The notes: generated from the letters alone by a model not told the origin. Numbered from the stretch's first letter, positions 16,720-25,346 are shown. The stretch: DNA of 64,000 bases from Nocardioides albus (GCF_014648255.1 NZ_BMQT01000004.1:1-64000), one strand, 5' to 3'. Numbers and translations are program-made.

Positions 16720-17766
16720 ATGCGCGTCAACGCGTACGCAGCCCCTTCCGCCGGCGAACCGCTGGTCCCTACCACCATCGAGCGCCGCGCGGTCGGTGAG
16801 AACGACGTCCTCATCGCGATCGAGTACGCCGGCATCTGCCACTCCGACATCCACACCGTCAACGGCGACTGGGGCCGGCAGCCGTTCCCGGTCGTCCCGG
16901 GCCACGAGATCATCGGCCGCGTCACCGAGGTGGGTTCGTCGGTGACCAACCACAAGGTCGGCGACCGCGTCGGCGTCGGCTGCTTCGTGAACTCGTGCCG
17001 CGAGTGCGACAACTGCCGCAACGGCGACGAGCAGCACTGCACGACCCCCGGCGGCGGCGTGGGGACGTACGCCGCGAAGGACCGTGACGGCTCGTTCACC
17101 CAGGGCGGCTACTCGACCCACGTGGTCGTCGACGCCCACTTCGCGCTCAAGGTGCCCGAGGGCATGGACCCGGCAGCCGCGACGCCGCTGCTGTGCGCCG
17201 GCATCACGACGTACGCGCCGCTGAAGAAGTGGGGCGCGGGACCGGGCAAGAAGGTCGCGATCGTCGGGCTCGGCGGACTGGGCCACATGGGCGTGAAGAT
17301 CGCGCACGCGATGGGTGCCGAGGTCACGGTGCTCTCGCAGTCGCTGAAGAAGCAGGAGGACGGGCTGCGGCTCGGCGCCGACCACTACTACGCCACCTCC
17401 GACCCGGCGACCTTCGAGCAGCTGGCCAGCTCGTTCGACCTGATCGTGAACACCGTCAGCGCGAAGATCGACATCGACGCCTACCTCGGTCTGCTCGCGG
17501 TCGACGGCACGATGGTCAACGTCGGCGCCCCCGCGGAGCCGCTGAGCGTCAACGTGTTCTCGCTGATCACCAACCGGCGAAACTTCGCCGGCTCGATGAT
17601 CGGCGGCATCGAGCTGACCCAGGAGACGCTCGACTTCTGCGCCGAGCACGGCATCGGCTCCGAGGTCGAGGTGATCTCGGCGGACCAGATCAACGAGGCG
17701 TACGCCCGGGTCCTGGCCTCCGACGTGCGCTACCGCTTCGTGATCGACACGGCCACGCTGGCCTGA
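16720..17766 (+). CDS. Zinc-dependent NAD(P) alcohol dehydrogenase (YahK/AdhA-like)
   Basis: 348 aa. The ATG at 16720 follows CAGGAGAACATCC. Catalytic zinc ligands are Cys40 (GICHSD) and His62-Glu63 (PGHE). Four structural-zinc cysteines are at 93, 96, 99 and 107. The cofactor loop is [13 protein letters not shown]. It belongs to the cinnamyl-alcohol-dehydrogenase/YahK branch, which mostly reduces aldehydes. Its MerR neighbour suggests induction by toxic aldehydes. A strong terminator follows. Confidence 0.9.
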   Translation: MRVNAYAAPSAGEPLVPTTIERRAVGENDVLIAIEYAGICHSDIHTVNGDWGRQPFPVVPGHEIIGRVTEVGSSVTNHKVGDRVGVGCFVNSCRECDNCRNGDEQHCTTPGGGVGTYAAKDRDGSFTQGGYSTHVVVDAHFALKVPEGMDPAAATPLLCAGITTYAPLKKWGAGPGKKVAIVGLGGLGHMGVKIAHAMGAEVTVLSQSLKKQEDGLRLGADHYYATSDPATFEQLASSFDLIVNTVSAKIDIDAYLGLLAVDGTMVNVGAPAEPLSVNVFSLITNRRNFAGSMIGGIELTQETLDFCAEHGIGSEVEVISADQINEAYARVLASDVRYRFVIDTATLA

Positions 17767-17773
17767 TCCGTCG

Positions 17774-17827
17774 GAGTGGGCGAAAGTGGCAGCCGGATCC
17801 AGTCCGGACTGCCACTTTCGCCCACTC
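17774..17827. terminator. Bidirectional hairpin terminator
   Basis: Perfect 19-bp arms, GAGTGGGCGAAAGTGGCAG (17774-17792) and its complement (17809-17827), around a 16-nt loop. It separates the alcohol dehydrogenase from the convergent pentapeptide-repeat gene. Confidence 0.85.
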
Positions 17828-17848
17828 TTCGGGCCGGTCAGCGCCGGT

Positions 17849-18637
17849 CTACTTCCAGTGACTCGGCCGGGCCAGACCTTCGGGGAGCCGAGTGCCGGCG
17901 TCGCCGCGCAGGGCGTTGACCTGCGACTGGGCGAGGAAGAGTGCCTGGGAGAGGTCCGCACCGGCGGCCGCGGCGTCACGGAGATCGGTGCCGAGCAGGT
18001 CCGCATCGGCCAGGTCGACGCCGCGCAGGTCCGCGGCCACCAGCAGGGCGCCCCGCAGATCGGCGCGACGCAGGTCCCGCTTGCGCAGATCGCGGCCGAC
18101 CAGATCGGCACCGCTCAGCGCAGCGCCTGCGGGGCGGCGTACCTCCGCACTCACCTGCCGGAGCGCGTTCCCGACGACCGAGCGGAGCGCGGGGACGTCG
18201 GTGGCGAGCACCTGGTCGGCGGTGCCACCCGCCGCGGCGGCGACCCGTTCGGTCACCTCGGCGAGCTCCGTCGAGGTGCCGCGCCAGCCGGCCTCCTCGA
18301 GCAGGGCCAGCATCTCGTGCAGCTGCCGCATCACCCCGAAGACGTCGAACATGCTCTGCCGCAGCTTCGGCTCCGTACGCCAGTCGGTGCCGCCGAAGGT
18401 CACCTGGGTGACCTGCTGCCCGGCGCCGGAGCACTCGAAGACCGTGCACCCGGCGTACCCGCGGTCGCGCAGCCGGTCGTGGATCCCGCAGCCGAAGTCG
18501 GGACCGAGATGACGACACGGATCACCGGCCGCCTTGTCCTCGGGGAAGTCCGCCGAGCGGGTGAAGGAGAGCGCGACGCAGCACAGGCCCGCGCAGTTGG
18601 AGCAGTCCGAGCGGTAGGCGGAGTCGGGGCGAGTCAC
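17849..18637 (-). CDS. Cysteine-cluster / pentapeptide-repeat protein
   Basis: 262 aa in three parts. Residues 1-70 carry a cysteine cluster (Cys12, 15, 19 and 20 in CSNCAGLCC, then CRHLG, GCGIH, AGCTVFEC), which looks like a zinc or Fe-S site. Residues about 75-165 are helical. Residues about 165-235 are pentapeptide repeats of the A(D/L)LxG type (GADLVGRDLRKRDLRRADLRG and on), which fold as a right-handed beta-helix. Some pentapeptide proteins mimic DNA and protect gyrase, but this cannot be assumed here. It is followed upstream by the divergently unrelated tetR-echA pair. Confidence 0.75.
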   Translation of the reverse strand: MTRPDSAYRSDCSNCAGLCCVALSFTRSADFPEDKAAGDPCRHLGPDFGCGIHDRLRDRGYAGCTVFECSGAGQQVTQVTFGGTDWRTEPKLRQSMFDVFGVMRQLHEMLALLEEAGWRGTSTELAEVTERVAAAAGGTADQVLATDVPALRSVVGNALRQVSAEVRRPAGAALSGADLVGRDLRKRDLRRADLRGALLVAADLRGVDLADADLLGTDLRDAAAAGADLSQALFLAQSQVNALRGDAGTRLPEGLARPSHWK

Positions 18638-18658
18638 CTCACCATCCTCCCGCAGCGC

Positions 18659-19273
18659 TCACACCGGGGAGGGTTGCGGGGGCGACAGGGACGCGATGCC
18701 TCGGACAGCGTGCTCGAGGGAGTACGCCGCGAGGGGGTCGGTGTGCTCTTCGGCGTTCAGCAGCAACGCTCCGGGCAGCGTGACGACGCAGTGGCGCACG
18801 ACCGTGATCGCCGTCCGGTCTCGCCGACCCCAGAGCACGGAGGCGAGGTCGGCGAGAAGCGCACCGAGCTCCTGCTGGAGCTCGAGCAGCCGAGTGCGCG
18901 CCGGCACTCCCGGGTCCGCCGCCAGCAGGTCGTCCGCGGTGACCGCGAGCAGGAGGCGAGCACCATCGGCATCGTCTGTCGCGTACGTCGCCGGGGCGAG
19001 CGCCGCCGCGACGAGGGCAGCGGTCGCGTCGCCGTCGAGCCTCGCCTCCCGCACCCGGTCTCGCTGGAAGGCGAGGAAGCGGCCGGCCTCCTGGGACCAG
19101 ACTCCCGCCAGCAGACCGGCGCGCGAACCGAACGCGTGGTAGACCGCGCCGTTGGACGCCCCCGACGCTGCGCTCAGCGCCCGGATCGTCAGGCCGTCGA
19201 CGCCTCGTTCGAGCCAGATCGTCCGAGCGTGACCGAGGAGCTCGTCGAGGTCGTAGTGCCGGGGACGTCCCAT
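18659..19273 (-). CDS. TetR-family regulator downstream of enoyl-CoA hydratase
   Basis: 204 aa. The HTH is HYDLDELLGHARTIWLERG followed by TIRALSAASGASNGAVYHAFG, the TetR signature. The gene starts 7 bp after the stop of the enoyl-CoA hydratase gene on the same strand, so the two are probably co-transcribed, and the regulator probably controls this small lipid-metabolism unit. The ligand is unknown; an acyl-CoA is plausible. Confidence 0.85.
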   Translation of the reverse strand: MGRPRHYDLDELLGHARTIWLERGVDGLTIRALSAASGASNGAVYHAFGSRAGLLAGVWSQEAGRFLAFQRDRVREARLDGDATAALVAAALAPATYATDDADGARLLLAVTADDLLAADPGVPARTRLLELQQELGALLADLASVLWGRRDRTAITVVRHCVVTLPGALLLNAEEHTDPLAAYSLEHAVRGIASLSPPQPSPV

Positions 19274-19280
19274 CGCCGGT

Positions 19281-19943
19281 TCAGGCGTTGACGGAGCCGA
19301 GAGCCGAGACGACCTCGGCGAACATCCTGGCCTTGATCGTGCCGAGCGTCGCGCGGTCCTTGCCGGCCAGGTCGCGTACGAGCCCGGCAGCCGTCTCGGC
19401 GAGCTCCTCGGAGGAGACGGCGACGTCGACCAGGCCGACGGCCGCCGCGTCTCCCCCGCCGTAGCGCCGCCCGGTCGCCATCGCGTCGAGCGCTGTGCGC
19501 GGGGTGAGCTTGCTGGTGACCAGGGCGTTCATGCCCGGGGTGAAGGGGATGTGGATGTCCACCTCCGGAAAGCAGAAGTAGCCGCGGTCCTCGCGCATCA
19601 CGCGGTAGTCGTGGGCCATCGCCAGCATCGCGCCCGCACCGAAGGCATGCCCGTTGACCGCGGCGACCGTCGGGACGGGCAGGACGAGAACCCGGGCGAG
19701 GAGCTCCTGGACGCGCGCGACGTAGCTGTCGTGCTGGTCGAGGTTCTGCCCCAGCCACTCCAGGTCGAGCCCGTTCGAGAAGAACTTGCCGCCGCCGGTC
19801 GTGATCAGCACCGCCGGCTCGGTGGAGGACTCGATCTGGTCGAGGGCTTCCCCGACGGCGTCGAGGCGCTCGGGCGAGAAACGGTTCTCGTCGTCGCCGA
19901 GATCGAGGGTCCATAGCGGTCCGTCGGTGGAGATGGTGACCAC
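19281..19943 (-). CDS. Enoyl-CoA hydratase/isomerase family protein
   Basis: 220 aa from a GTG at 19941-19943 behind GAAGGAGCTGCAAC, giving the family start VTISTDGPLWTLDL. The crotonase oxyanion-hole segments are present: GGGKFFSNGLDL and VNGHAFGAGAMLAMAHD. The length is somewhat short for a hydratase. The catalytic Glu pair is not obvious (FCFPEVDIHIPF holds one), so an isomerase-like activity such as delta3-delta2-enoyl-CoA isomerase is possible. Confidence 0.84.
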   Translation of the reverse strand: MVTISTDGPLWTLDLGDDENRFSPERLDAVGEALDQIESSTEPAVLITTGGGKFFSNGLDLEWLGQNLDQHDSYVARVQELLARVLVLPVPTVAAVNGHAFGAGAMLAMAHDYRVMREDRGYFCFPEVDIHIPFTPGMNALVTSKLTPRTALDAMATGRRYGGGDAAAVGLVDVAVSSEELAETAAGLVRDLAGKDRATLGTIKARMFAEVVSALGSVNA

Positions 19944-20061
19944 GTTGCAGCTCCTTCGTTCGAGACCCGTCTCTCGAGCTCGGGTCTGGGGTTCCCCGAC
20001 AATAACAGAGCGCTGCTCTGAAACGTAGGGGAAGGCCACCGCTCGGACTAAGGTGATGGAC

Positions 20062-20448
20062 ATGAGCATCCCGGTAGCCCTGCCTGATCTCGCTGCAACT
20101 CTCGGACGGTTCGGCAGCGGCTTCCTGCTGACCACCGCTGGTGAGCGGATCAAGGTCGTGGTCGTGGACCCGGTCGTCGAGGGCTCGTTCCTGCGGGTCG
20201 CCGACCCCGGCGGCGGCACCAGGGCGAACCTCGCCACCAACCCGGTGCTCACCCTCACGTACGCCCCGCTGACGCCGCGCGACCACGCGCTGATCATCGA
20301 CGGCACCGGTCGCGTCGAAGGCTCCGACGTGCTGGTGACGCCGACCGGAGCCGTACTTCACCGACCGGCGTCGCACGCGGCCGGGCCGGTCTCCGACGAG
20401 GGCTGCGGGCAGGACTGTCGGCCCCTCGACTCGTCGGGCTCGGCATGA
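20062..20448 (+). CDS. Pyridoxamine-5'-phosphate-oxidase-like (split barrel) protein
   Basis: 128 aa. The stretch GRFGSGFLLTTAGERIKVVVVDPVV, followed by NPVLTLTYAPLTPRDHALIIDGTGRVEG, resembles the FMN-binding split-barrel strands of small PPOX-family proteins. The C-terminal 40 residues are unusual, with the histidines and cysteines of PASHAAG and GCGQDC. The -10 TAAGGT (20049-20054) lies exactly 7 nt before the ATG at 20062, so I prefer that start over the GTG at 20053. The function is unknown; flavin or F420 binding is possible. Confidence 0.6.
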   Translation: MSIPVALPDLAATLGRFGSGFLLTTAGERIKVVVVDPVVEGSFLRVADPGGGTRANLATNPVLTLTYAPLTPRDHALIIDGTGRVEGSDVLVTPTGAVLHRPASHAAGPVSDEGCGQDCRPLDSSGSA

Positions 20449-20483
20449 CGCCGGACGGCGCGGCAGGCCCGTAGGCTCGACTC

Positions 20484-21386
20484 ATGGAGACCACCGTGCT
20501 CGTCACCGGCGCGACCGGGTTCATCGGTCGGCGACTGGTCTCGGAGCTCACCGAAGCCGGCACCAGGGTGCGCGCGATGACCAGGCGCCCGGACGACTAC
20601 GACGGGCCGGGTGAACCGGTGAAGGCCGACGTCAACGAACCCGACTCGCTGACCGCCGCCCTCGAGGGGGTCGACGTCGCGGTCTATCTGGTGCACTCGC
20701 TCGATCACGACGACTTCGAGGAGCGCGACGCGCGGGCGGCACGCTCCTTCGGTGCCGCTGCGGCCCGTGCCGGGACACGCCAGATCGTCTATCTCGGCGG
20801 GCTCGGCGACGACGGAGACCTCTCCCCTCACCTGCGCTCACGCCGCGAGGTCGAGTCCCTGCTCGGTGAGGCCGGTGTCCCCGTCACGACGCTGCGCGCC
20901 GCGATCGTCGTCGGCCACGGCGGGGTCTCCTGGGAGCTGACCAGGCAGCTGGTCAAGAACCTCCCGGCCATGGTGGTGCCGCGGTGGACCGCGACCCGGA
21001 CGCAGCCGATCGCCGTCGACGACGTGATCCGCTACCTCGCGGGCGTCATCGACAACCCGGATGCGATCGGCAAGACCTTCGAGATCGGCGGCCCCGAGGC
21101 GATGACGTACGTCGACATGCTGACCGTCGCCTCGGAGCTGGCCAACGGCCGATCGATCCCGGTCGTCCCGGTGCCGGTGCTGACACCTCGGCTGTCGTCG
21201 TACTGGTTGGCGTTGGTGACCGACGTCGACCTGACCACCGGGCGCAACCTGATCGACTCGATGACCACCGAGGTCGTCGTGCAGGACCGGCGGATCCTCG
21301 ATGTCGTGCCCGGCGAACCGCTGCCGTATCGCGAGGCCGTGCGTCGGGCGCTGGCCGAGCGACTGGCCGACGGCAAGGCGGTCTGA
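20484..21386 (+). CDS. NAD(P)-binding atypical SDR / NmrA-like epimerase
   Basis: 300 aa. The N-terminal Rossmann motif is VLVTGATGFIGRRLV, followed by DVNEPDSL, VAVYLVHSLD and IVYLGGLGD. This matches the YbjT/NmrA-type atypical SDRs, which often lack the catalytic Tyr-Lys pair and act as reductases or NADPH sensors. The C-terminus extends into a substrate domain (FEIGGPEAMTYVDML). A -10 TAGGCT lies 6 nt before the ATG, so it is probably leaderless with its own promoter. Confidence 0.82.
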   Translation: METTVLVTGATGFIGRRLVSELTEAGTRVRAMTRRPDDYDGPGEPVKADVNEPDSLTAALEGVDVAVYLVHSLDHDDFEERDARAARSFGAAAARAGTRQIVYLGGLGDDGDLSPHLRSRREVESLLGEAGVPVTTLRAAIVVGHGGVSWELTRQLVKNLPAMVVPRWTATRTQPIAVDDVIRYLAGVIDNPDAIGKTFEIGGPEAMTYVDMLTVASELANGRSIPVVPVPVLTPRLSSYWLALVTDVDLTTGRNLIDSMTTEVVVQDRRILDVVPGEPLPYREAVRRALAERLADGKAV

Positions 21387-21410
21387 GGCCGCGCTCTCCG
21401 CGCGGCTCGT

Positions 21411-22121
21411 TCAGCCGAAGAGCAGCGGCAGCGCCAGCAGCATCGACAGCGACCACGCGCAGTGGGTGAGGATCGGCGCGAGTACGCCGCCGGATGCGCG
21501 CCGCTCGAAGCCGACCACCACCCCGAGCAGGATCGCCGCGAAGGCGAGCATCACGTTGCCGGTCGCCAGCGTCGCGATCACGTAGGCCACCGACGTCCAG
21601 GTGACGGGGTGGCGCGGCAGGGCGGCGTAGACGGCGCCGCGGAAGAACAGCTCCTCCGCCACGCCGTTGATGGCCGTCACCGCGATCAGAAGCGGCAGCG
21701 AGCCCTGATCGGCGAAGTCGAGCACCGACCGCACCTGCCGGTCCAGCCAGGCGATCTCGCGCACGACCAGGCCGCCGATGACGAAGACGCCTGCCAGGCC
21801 CAGGCCGAGCAGGATCGGCGACAGCACCGGACGTACGAACCGACCTTCGGCCTGGCCGTCCTGCCGGTGCCAGACTCGGATGTGTCCGAGATGCAGCGGC
21901 CCGGAGGCGAAGGCGCCGATCGTCCACACCCCGGCCAGGGCGAGGGTCGCCGGATAGAACCAGAAGCTCCCCGGTTCGATACGCAGCGAGGCGCCGAGCA
22001 CGACCGCGCCGAGCAGCCCGAAGCCGACCGTGACCAGCTGACGGCGACGCAGAGCGGACTCACTCTGCCGATGGTCGCGCGGGATCATGTCCCACAACGA
22101 CCGGCGCACCCAGCGGCGCAC
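21411..22121 (-). CDS. CPBP-family intramembrane metalloprotease
   Basis: 236 aa from a GTG at 22119-22121 behind a GGGGGAGGGG stretch. There are about six membrane helices. Motif 1 is NGVAEELFFRG, the conserved EExxxR of CAAX-protease/bacteriocin-processing (CPBP, ABI) enzymes. The later LAPILTHCAWS supplies a histidine of motif 3. These enzymes cleave or bind prenylated or bacteriocin-like peptides in the membrane; the substrate here is unknown. Confidence 0.82.
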   Translation of the reverse strand: MRRWVRRSLWDMIPRDHRQSESALRRRQLVTVGFGLLGAVVLGASLRIEPGSFWFYPATLALAGVWTIGAFASGPLHLGHIRVWHRQDGQAEGRFVRPVLSPILLGLGLAGVFVIGGLVVREIAWLDRQVRSVLDFADQGSLPLLIAVTAINGVAEELFFRGAVYAALPRHPVTWTSVAYVIATLATGNVMLAFAAILLGVVVGFERRASGGVLAPILTHCAWSLSMLLALPLLFG

Positions 22122-22219
22122 GACACTCCCCTCCCCCGGTGACGACTGCGTTCGTGTCCAACCTACGGGGCTGAGGCGACAGGGTGGACGCATCGCGACC
22201 GTCTGCGGTCGACGAGTCC

Positions 22220-23197
22220 TCAGATGATCGCGACGGCGTTCGCCGGCGAGCCGGTCGCACCGATGACGTTGAGCGGCTTCACGCTGACGAAGGCCTCCCA
22301 CCGCTGCAGGGCATCCATGCGGCGGGCCAGCGGCCCGAGGCGCCACAGCTCTCCGAGCGGCATGCCCAGCTTGGCCAGAAACTCCTGATGCATCATGCCG
22401 CGGTCGCTCGGCGCCGACCGAAGGAAGGGCGAGTCCGGTACGGGCGGCAGGCACTCGACCGCGAAGGTGTCCGCGGCGAGCAGCGCCAACCCGGTGTCCC
22501 AAGCCCAGTCGAGGACCTCCTCGCTCTGCGCGATGCCGGTGGCGCGGCCCAGCGCCTGCTGCGCCAGCTTCTGCTCGGCGGTGAGCCCGAGGAACCACTC
22601 GCACCACCCGGTGTGGAGCATGACCACATCCCCGGCGCGCAGCTCGATCGCCTGAGCGGTCAGGGCCTGGTCGATGTAGTCGTACGGGATCGGCTGGCCG
22701 GCCTCGTGGTCGAGCGTCTCCTCGCGCCGGGCGAGGAGGCCCGCGATGTCCACCAGGACTCCGCGGCTGACGATGGGGCGGTCCGCCCAGACCTGGATGC
22801 CGATCTCCTCCGTCCCGGGTGCGATCAGCTCGTCGGCGGTCCCACCGTAGAACCCGGCGTCGTCGGCGCGCCGGTGACGTAGCCCGTCGATCTGGGTCGA
22901 GGACTCGAGGTAGTAGCCGTCGAGGTAGTCGCCGCGGTGTGCCGGATGGTTGCCGTAGACGATGTGCTCGACCGGCTTCGTGGCCGTCGACATCCCCGGC
23001 CTGAACGCGTCTATCGGATAGTCCAGCCCGAAGACCTCGCCGAGCTGGACGAGGCCCGCGGCGGCCACCACGCTCTGCTCGTCCGCGAACGACGGCGTGC
23101 CACGCCAGGGGTCGGCGAAGAGCTCCCAGGAGGTGCCGCGCAGCAGCCCGGGCCGATCGTGGAGCTCAGCCCGGCTCGGGAGCTCGTGTGCGCTCAT
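22220..23197 (-). CDS. Cyclase-family (kynurenine-formamidase-like) hydrolase
   Basis: 325 aa; the ATG follows CGAGGGAGCAGTGCG. It belongs to the PF04199 cyclase family, but to the branch where the HxGTHxDxPxH metal motif is altered: residues 98-108 read ESSTQIDGLRH, keeping Asp104 and His108. Later conserved blocks are present: GVLVDIAGL, AGDVVMLHTGW and MGELW-like LGELW. It probably hydrolyses an amide or lactone, but metal binding may differ from the formamidases. Confidence 0.75.
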   Translation of the reverse strand: MSAHELPSRAELHDRPGLLRGTSWELFADPWRGTPSFADEQSVVAAAGLVQLGEVFGLDYPIDAFRPGMSTATKPVEHIVYGNHPAHRGDYLDGYYLESSTQIDGLRHRRADDAGFYGGTADELIAPGTEEIGIQVWADRPIVSRGVLVDIAGLLARREETLDHEAGQPIPYDYIDQALTAQAIELRAGDVVMLHTGWCEWFLGLTAEQKLAQQALGRATGIAQSEEVLDWAWDTGLALLAADTFAVECLPPVPDSPFLRSAPSDRGMMHQEFLAKLGMPLGELWRLGPLARRMDALQRWEAFVSVKPLNVIGATGSPANAVAII

Positions 23198-23535
23198 CGC
23201 ACTGCTCCCTCGACGTCGTATGCCTCGGAGCCGAGGTGGCCGCAGCTGGCAGTGCCGGGGATCGAATGGGCCATGGGGTCCGTCGCTTTCTCAGACCGGC
23301 GAGACCGCCGGGTGCCGATCAGGAACTCGTCCGGCCACCCCGAGCCGCCAGACCTTCCGGACGCCGATTCTTCGCGATGGCACCGTCAAGGCGCCAGGGT
23401 TTGTCGGAGAATGGTCGGAGAAATACCGGGGCACCTACCGCGAGCGTCTGAGCAAGACGATCAGGAACGAAGAAGCGTACGCCGCATCTGCCTCCTTAGG
23501 CTCCTCTCAACAGACCACCCAGGAAGGGCACAGCG
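23198..23535. other. Intergenic region without recognisable gene
   Basis: About 340 bp between divergent genes. Open frames cross it, but none resembles a known protein or shows ribosome binding sites. The right end carries the ribosome binding site of the next gene (AGGAAGGG). I see no clear repeat or hairpin. Confidence 0.45.
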
Positions 23536-23976
23536 ATGGCGAAGAGCAGCACGTTCACCGAAGAAGAGAAGGCTGCCATGAAGGAGGCCGCCGCCGAGCG
23601 CAGGACGGCCGCCAAGCGTGGCACCGGCAGCAAGAAGGCGCAGGCGGATCTCGCGGACTGCCTCGAGAAGATCGCGGCCATGGACGACAACGACCGCGAG
23701 ATCGGCGAGGCGCTCCACCGGATCGTGACCACGCACGCACCCGACCTCGCCCCGAAGACCTGGTACGGCATGCCCGCCTACGCCAACTCCGACGGCAAGG
23801 TCGTGGCGTTCTACAAGTGCGCCGGGAAGTTCAAGATGCGCTACGCCGAGGTCGGCTTCCAGGAGTGGGCAAACCTCGACGACGGCGACATCTGGCCGAC
23901 CGTCTTCGCCGTCAAGGTGATGAACCCGGCCGTCGAGGAGAAGCTCACCGAGCAGGTGAAGCGGGCCGTCAGCTAG
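23536..23976 (+). CDS. DUF1801 domain protein with lysine-rich N-terminus
   Basis: 146 aa; the ATG follows AGGAAGGGCACAGCG. Residues 1-45 are highly charged (EEEKAAMKEAAAERRTAAKR), and the rest is a DUF1801 fold (VTTHAPDLAPKTWYGMPAYA, VVAFYKCAGKFKMRYAEVGF). The charged head may bind nucleic acid or a partner. Its stop codon shares the palindrome CTAG with the stop of the convergent gene, which belongs to the same family. Confidence 0.78.
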   Translation: MAKSSTFTEEEKAAMKEAAAERRTAAKRGTGSKKAQADLADCLEKIAAMDDNDREIGEALHRIVTTHAPDLAPKTWYGMPAYANSDGKVVAFYKCAGKFKMRYAEVGFQEWANLDDGDIWPTVFAVKVMNPAVEEKLTEQVKRAVS

Positions 23977-24320
23977 CCGGCGTGGTGCTCGCGATAGCGC
24001 CGATAGAGCCGCTCCAGAAACGATTCGAGCTCGGCGGCCATCTCCTCGTCCAACGTCGGGAAGGAGAAGGTCGCCTTGCCCGTACGCCGCTTGCGGAATG
24101 CCTCCGACGATCCCTCGAGCGCTTCCGGCCAGGTGTCGACGGCGATCGCGTAGAGGCTCACCTTGTGCGCACTCCGCTTGACTGCGGCGAAGTAGTCGTG
24201 AGCGCCGGAACCCGGCCAGCGCAGCGACGGCATCCCGTAGATCGTCGCGTCCTCGAGCTCGTCGCGGTAACGGGCAAGGAGCGCCCAGATCCGGTCTTCG
24301 ACGGCATCGAGGTCGGCCAC
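23973..24320 (-). CDS. DUF1801-like protein (second, convergent)
   Basis: 115 aa from a GTG at 24318-24320. It has the same fold pattern as its neighbour: a start helix DLDAVEDRIWALLARYRD, then IYGMPSLRWPG, YFAAVKRSAHKVSLYAI and a C-terminal helix. A TACGCT -10 lies 6 nt before this GTG, supporting a leaderless start; a longer frame from 24356 is open. The function is unknown. Confidence 0.68.
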   Translation of the reverse strand: MADLDAVEDRIWALLARYRDELEDATIYGMPSLRWPGSGAHDYFAAVKRSAHKVSLYAIAVDTWPEALEGSSEAFRKRRTGKATFSFPTLDEEMAAELESFLERLYRRYREHHAG

Positions 24321-24407
24321 TTCTGGAGCGTACCCTCGGGCTCGGCCGCGCGGCACGGCTTCACGCCAGCGCGTCTGGCCCGGGCTTTCCGACCGGGCGT
24401 GCCGCCA

Positions 24408-24782
24408 TCACACGATCCACGGCGGCGACACGGCCTCTCCTCCGTCCGGGGTCGCCTGGCCGCTCGCCGGCCCGCACACGACGAAGGACACTCCGGATTC
24501 GGTGCGGACCTGTCGGGGAGCGCCGGCGGGCAGGACCAGAGTGTCTCCGACCGACAGGTCGACGGACTCGGTGTCGACCACGATCGTCGCCGTCCCGTCC
24601 AGCACGTGCCAGATCTGCTCGACGTCGAAGGTGTGCAGCGGTCCCTGACCGGGACGCATCGAGGTCCGCCACAGACTCAGGGACCCGGTGCCTCCCTGAG
24701 TCGGCGATGCCAGGGTCGTCATCGAGGCGTTGGGCGTCTCGGTGTGGCGGGTGTCTTCATGGGCGATCTTGGCGGCGGGCAT
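24408..24782 (-). CDS. Small cupin-domain protein
   Basis: 124 aa from the ATG at 24782 behind ACGGAGCCAAC; an ATG at 24797 is also in frame but lies in the operator. One beta-barrel cupin: motif 1 GQGPLHTFDVEQIWHVLDG and motif 2 VGDTLVLPAGAPRQV. The histidines of motif 1 are partly kept (His in PLHTF and WHVL). It may sense or bind a small ligand. It is divergent from a MarR gene across a perfect palindrome and is probably its target. Confidence 0.8.
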   Translation of the reverse strand: MPAAKIAHEDTRHTETPNASMTTLASPTQGGTGSLSLWRTSMRPGQGPLHTFDVEQIWHVLDGTATIVVDTESVDLSVGDTLVLPAGAPRQVRTESGVSFVVCGPASGQATPDGGEAVSPPWIV

Positions 24783-24796
24783 GTTGGCTCCGTACA

Positions 24797-24817
24797 TTAG
24801 ACAATGTGGTTGTCTAA
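24797..24817. promoter_or_regulatory. MarR-type operator, perfect 8-bp inverted repeat
   Basis: TTAGACAA (24797-24804) and TTGTCTAA (24810-24817) around TGTGG, between the divergent cupin and MarR genes. Its size, spacing and position fit a MarR dimer site. Confidence 0.72.
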
Positions 24818-24875
24818 ACCGTAGGGCCGCCTTGCGATATCGTCAACCAGGTTGTCGAGTAGCGGGGGTGGGTTG

Positions 24876-25346
24876 ATGAGTGAGCCCGGGTGGCGGGTCG
24901 TACTTCTCCTGGCCGGCGCCTTCCGCCAAGGTGTCGACGCGCTCAACGGCGAGCTGGCCGAGCAGGGTTATCCCGGGGCTCGGCCGGTGCATGGCTTCGC
25001 GCTCCAAGCCATCGGACCCGACGGATGCACCATCAACGAGCTCGGTCAGCGCCTCGGCGTCTCGAAGCAGGCCGCAGCGAAGACCGCGACCGGACTCGAG
25101 AACGCCGGGTACGTCGCCCGTGAGTCGGTCCCCGCGGATCGGCGGGCGGTCCTGCTCCGGCGTACGGAGCGCGCCGAGGAGCTCTTGGCGGCGAGCGCTG
25201 TCGGCTTCGAACGCGTCGTGGACGGTTGGCGGCGCCAGGTCGGCGCCGAGCGCTTCGACGCGATGGTCGAGGCTCTCGCCATCGTGGCCGACGACAAGCC
25301 GATCGGGGACCTGCCGGGCTGGCTCGTCCAGCGCCCTCCGCCGTAG
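24876..25346 (+). CDS. MarR-family transcriptional regulator
   Basis: 156 aa from the ATG at 24876. The winged HTH reads CTINELGQRLGVSKQAAAKTATGLENAGYV followed by SVPADRRAVLLRRT, the MarR recognition helix and wing. Flanking helices form the dimer interface. It lies divergent from the cupin gene with a perfect palindrome between them and is likely autoregulatory. Confidence 0.87.
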   Translation: MSEPGWRVVLLLAGAFRQGVDALNGELAEQGYPGARPVHGFALQAIGPDGCTINELGQRLGVSKQAAAKTATGLENAGYVARESVPADRRAVLLRRTERAEELLAASAVGFERVVDGWRRQVGAERFDAMVEALAIVADDKPIGDLPGWLVQRPPP

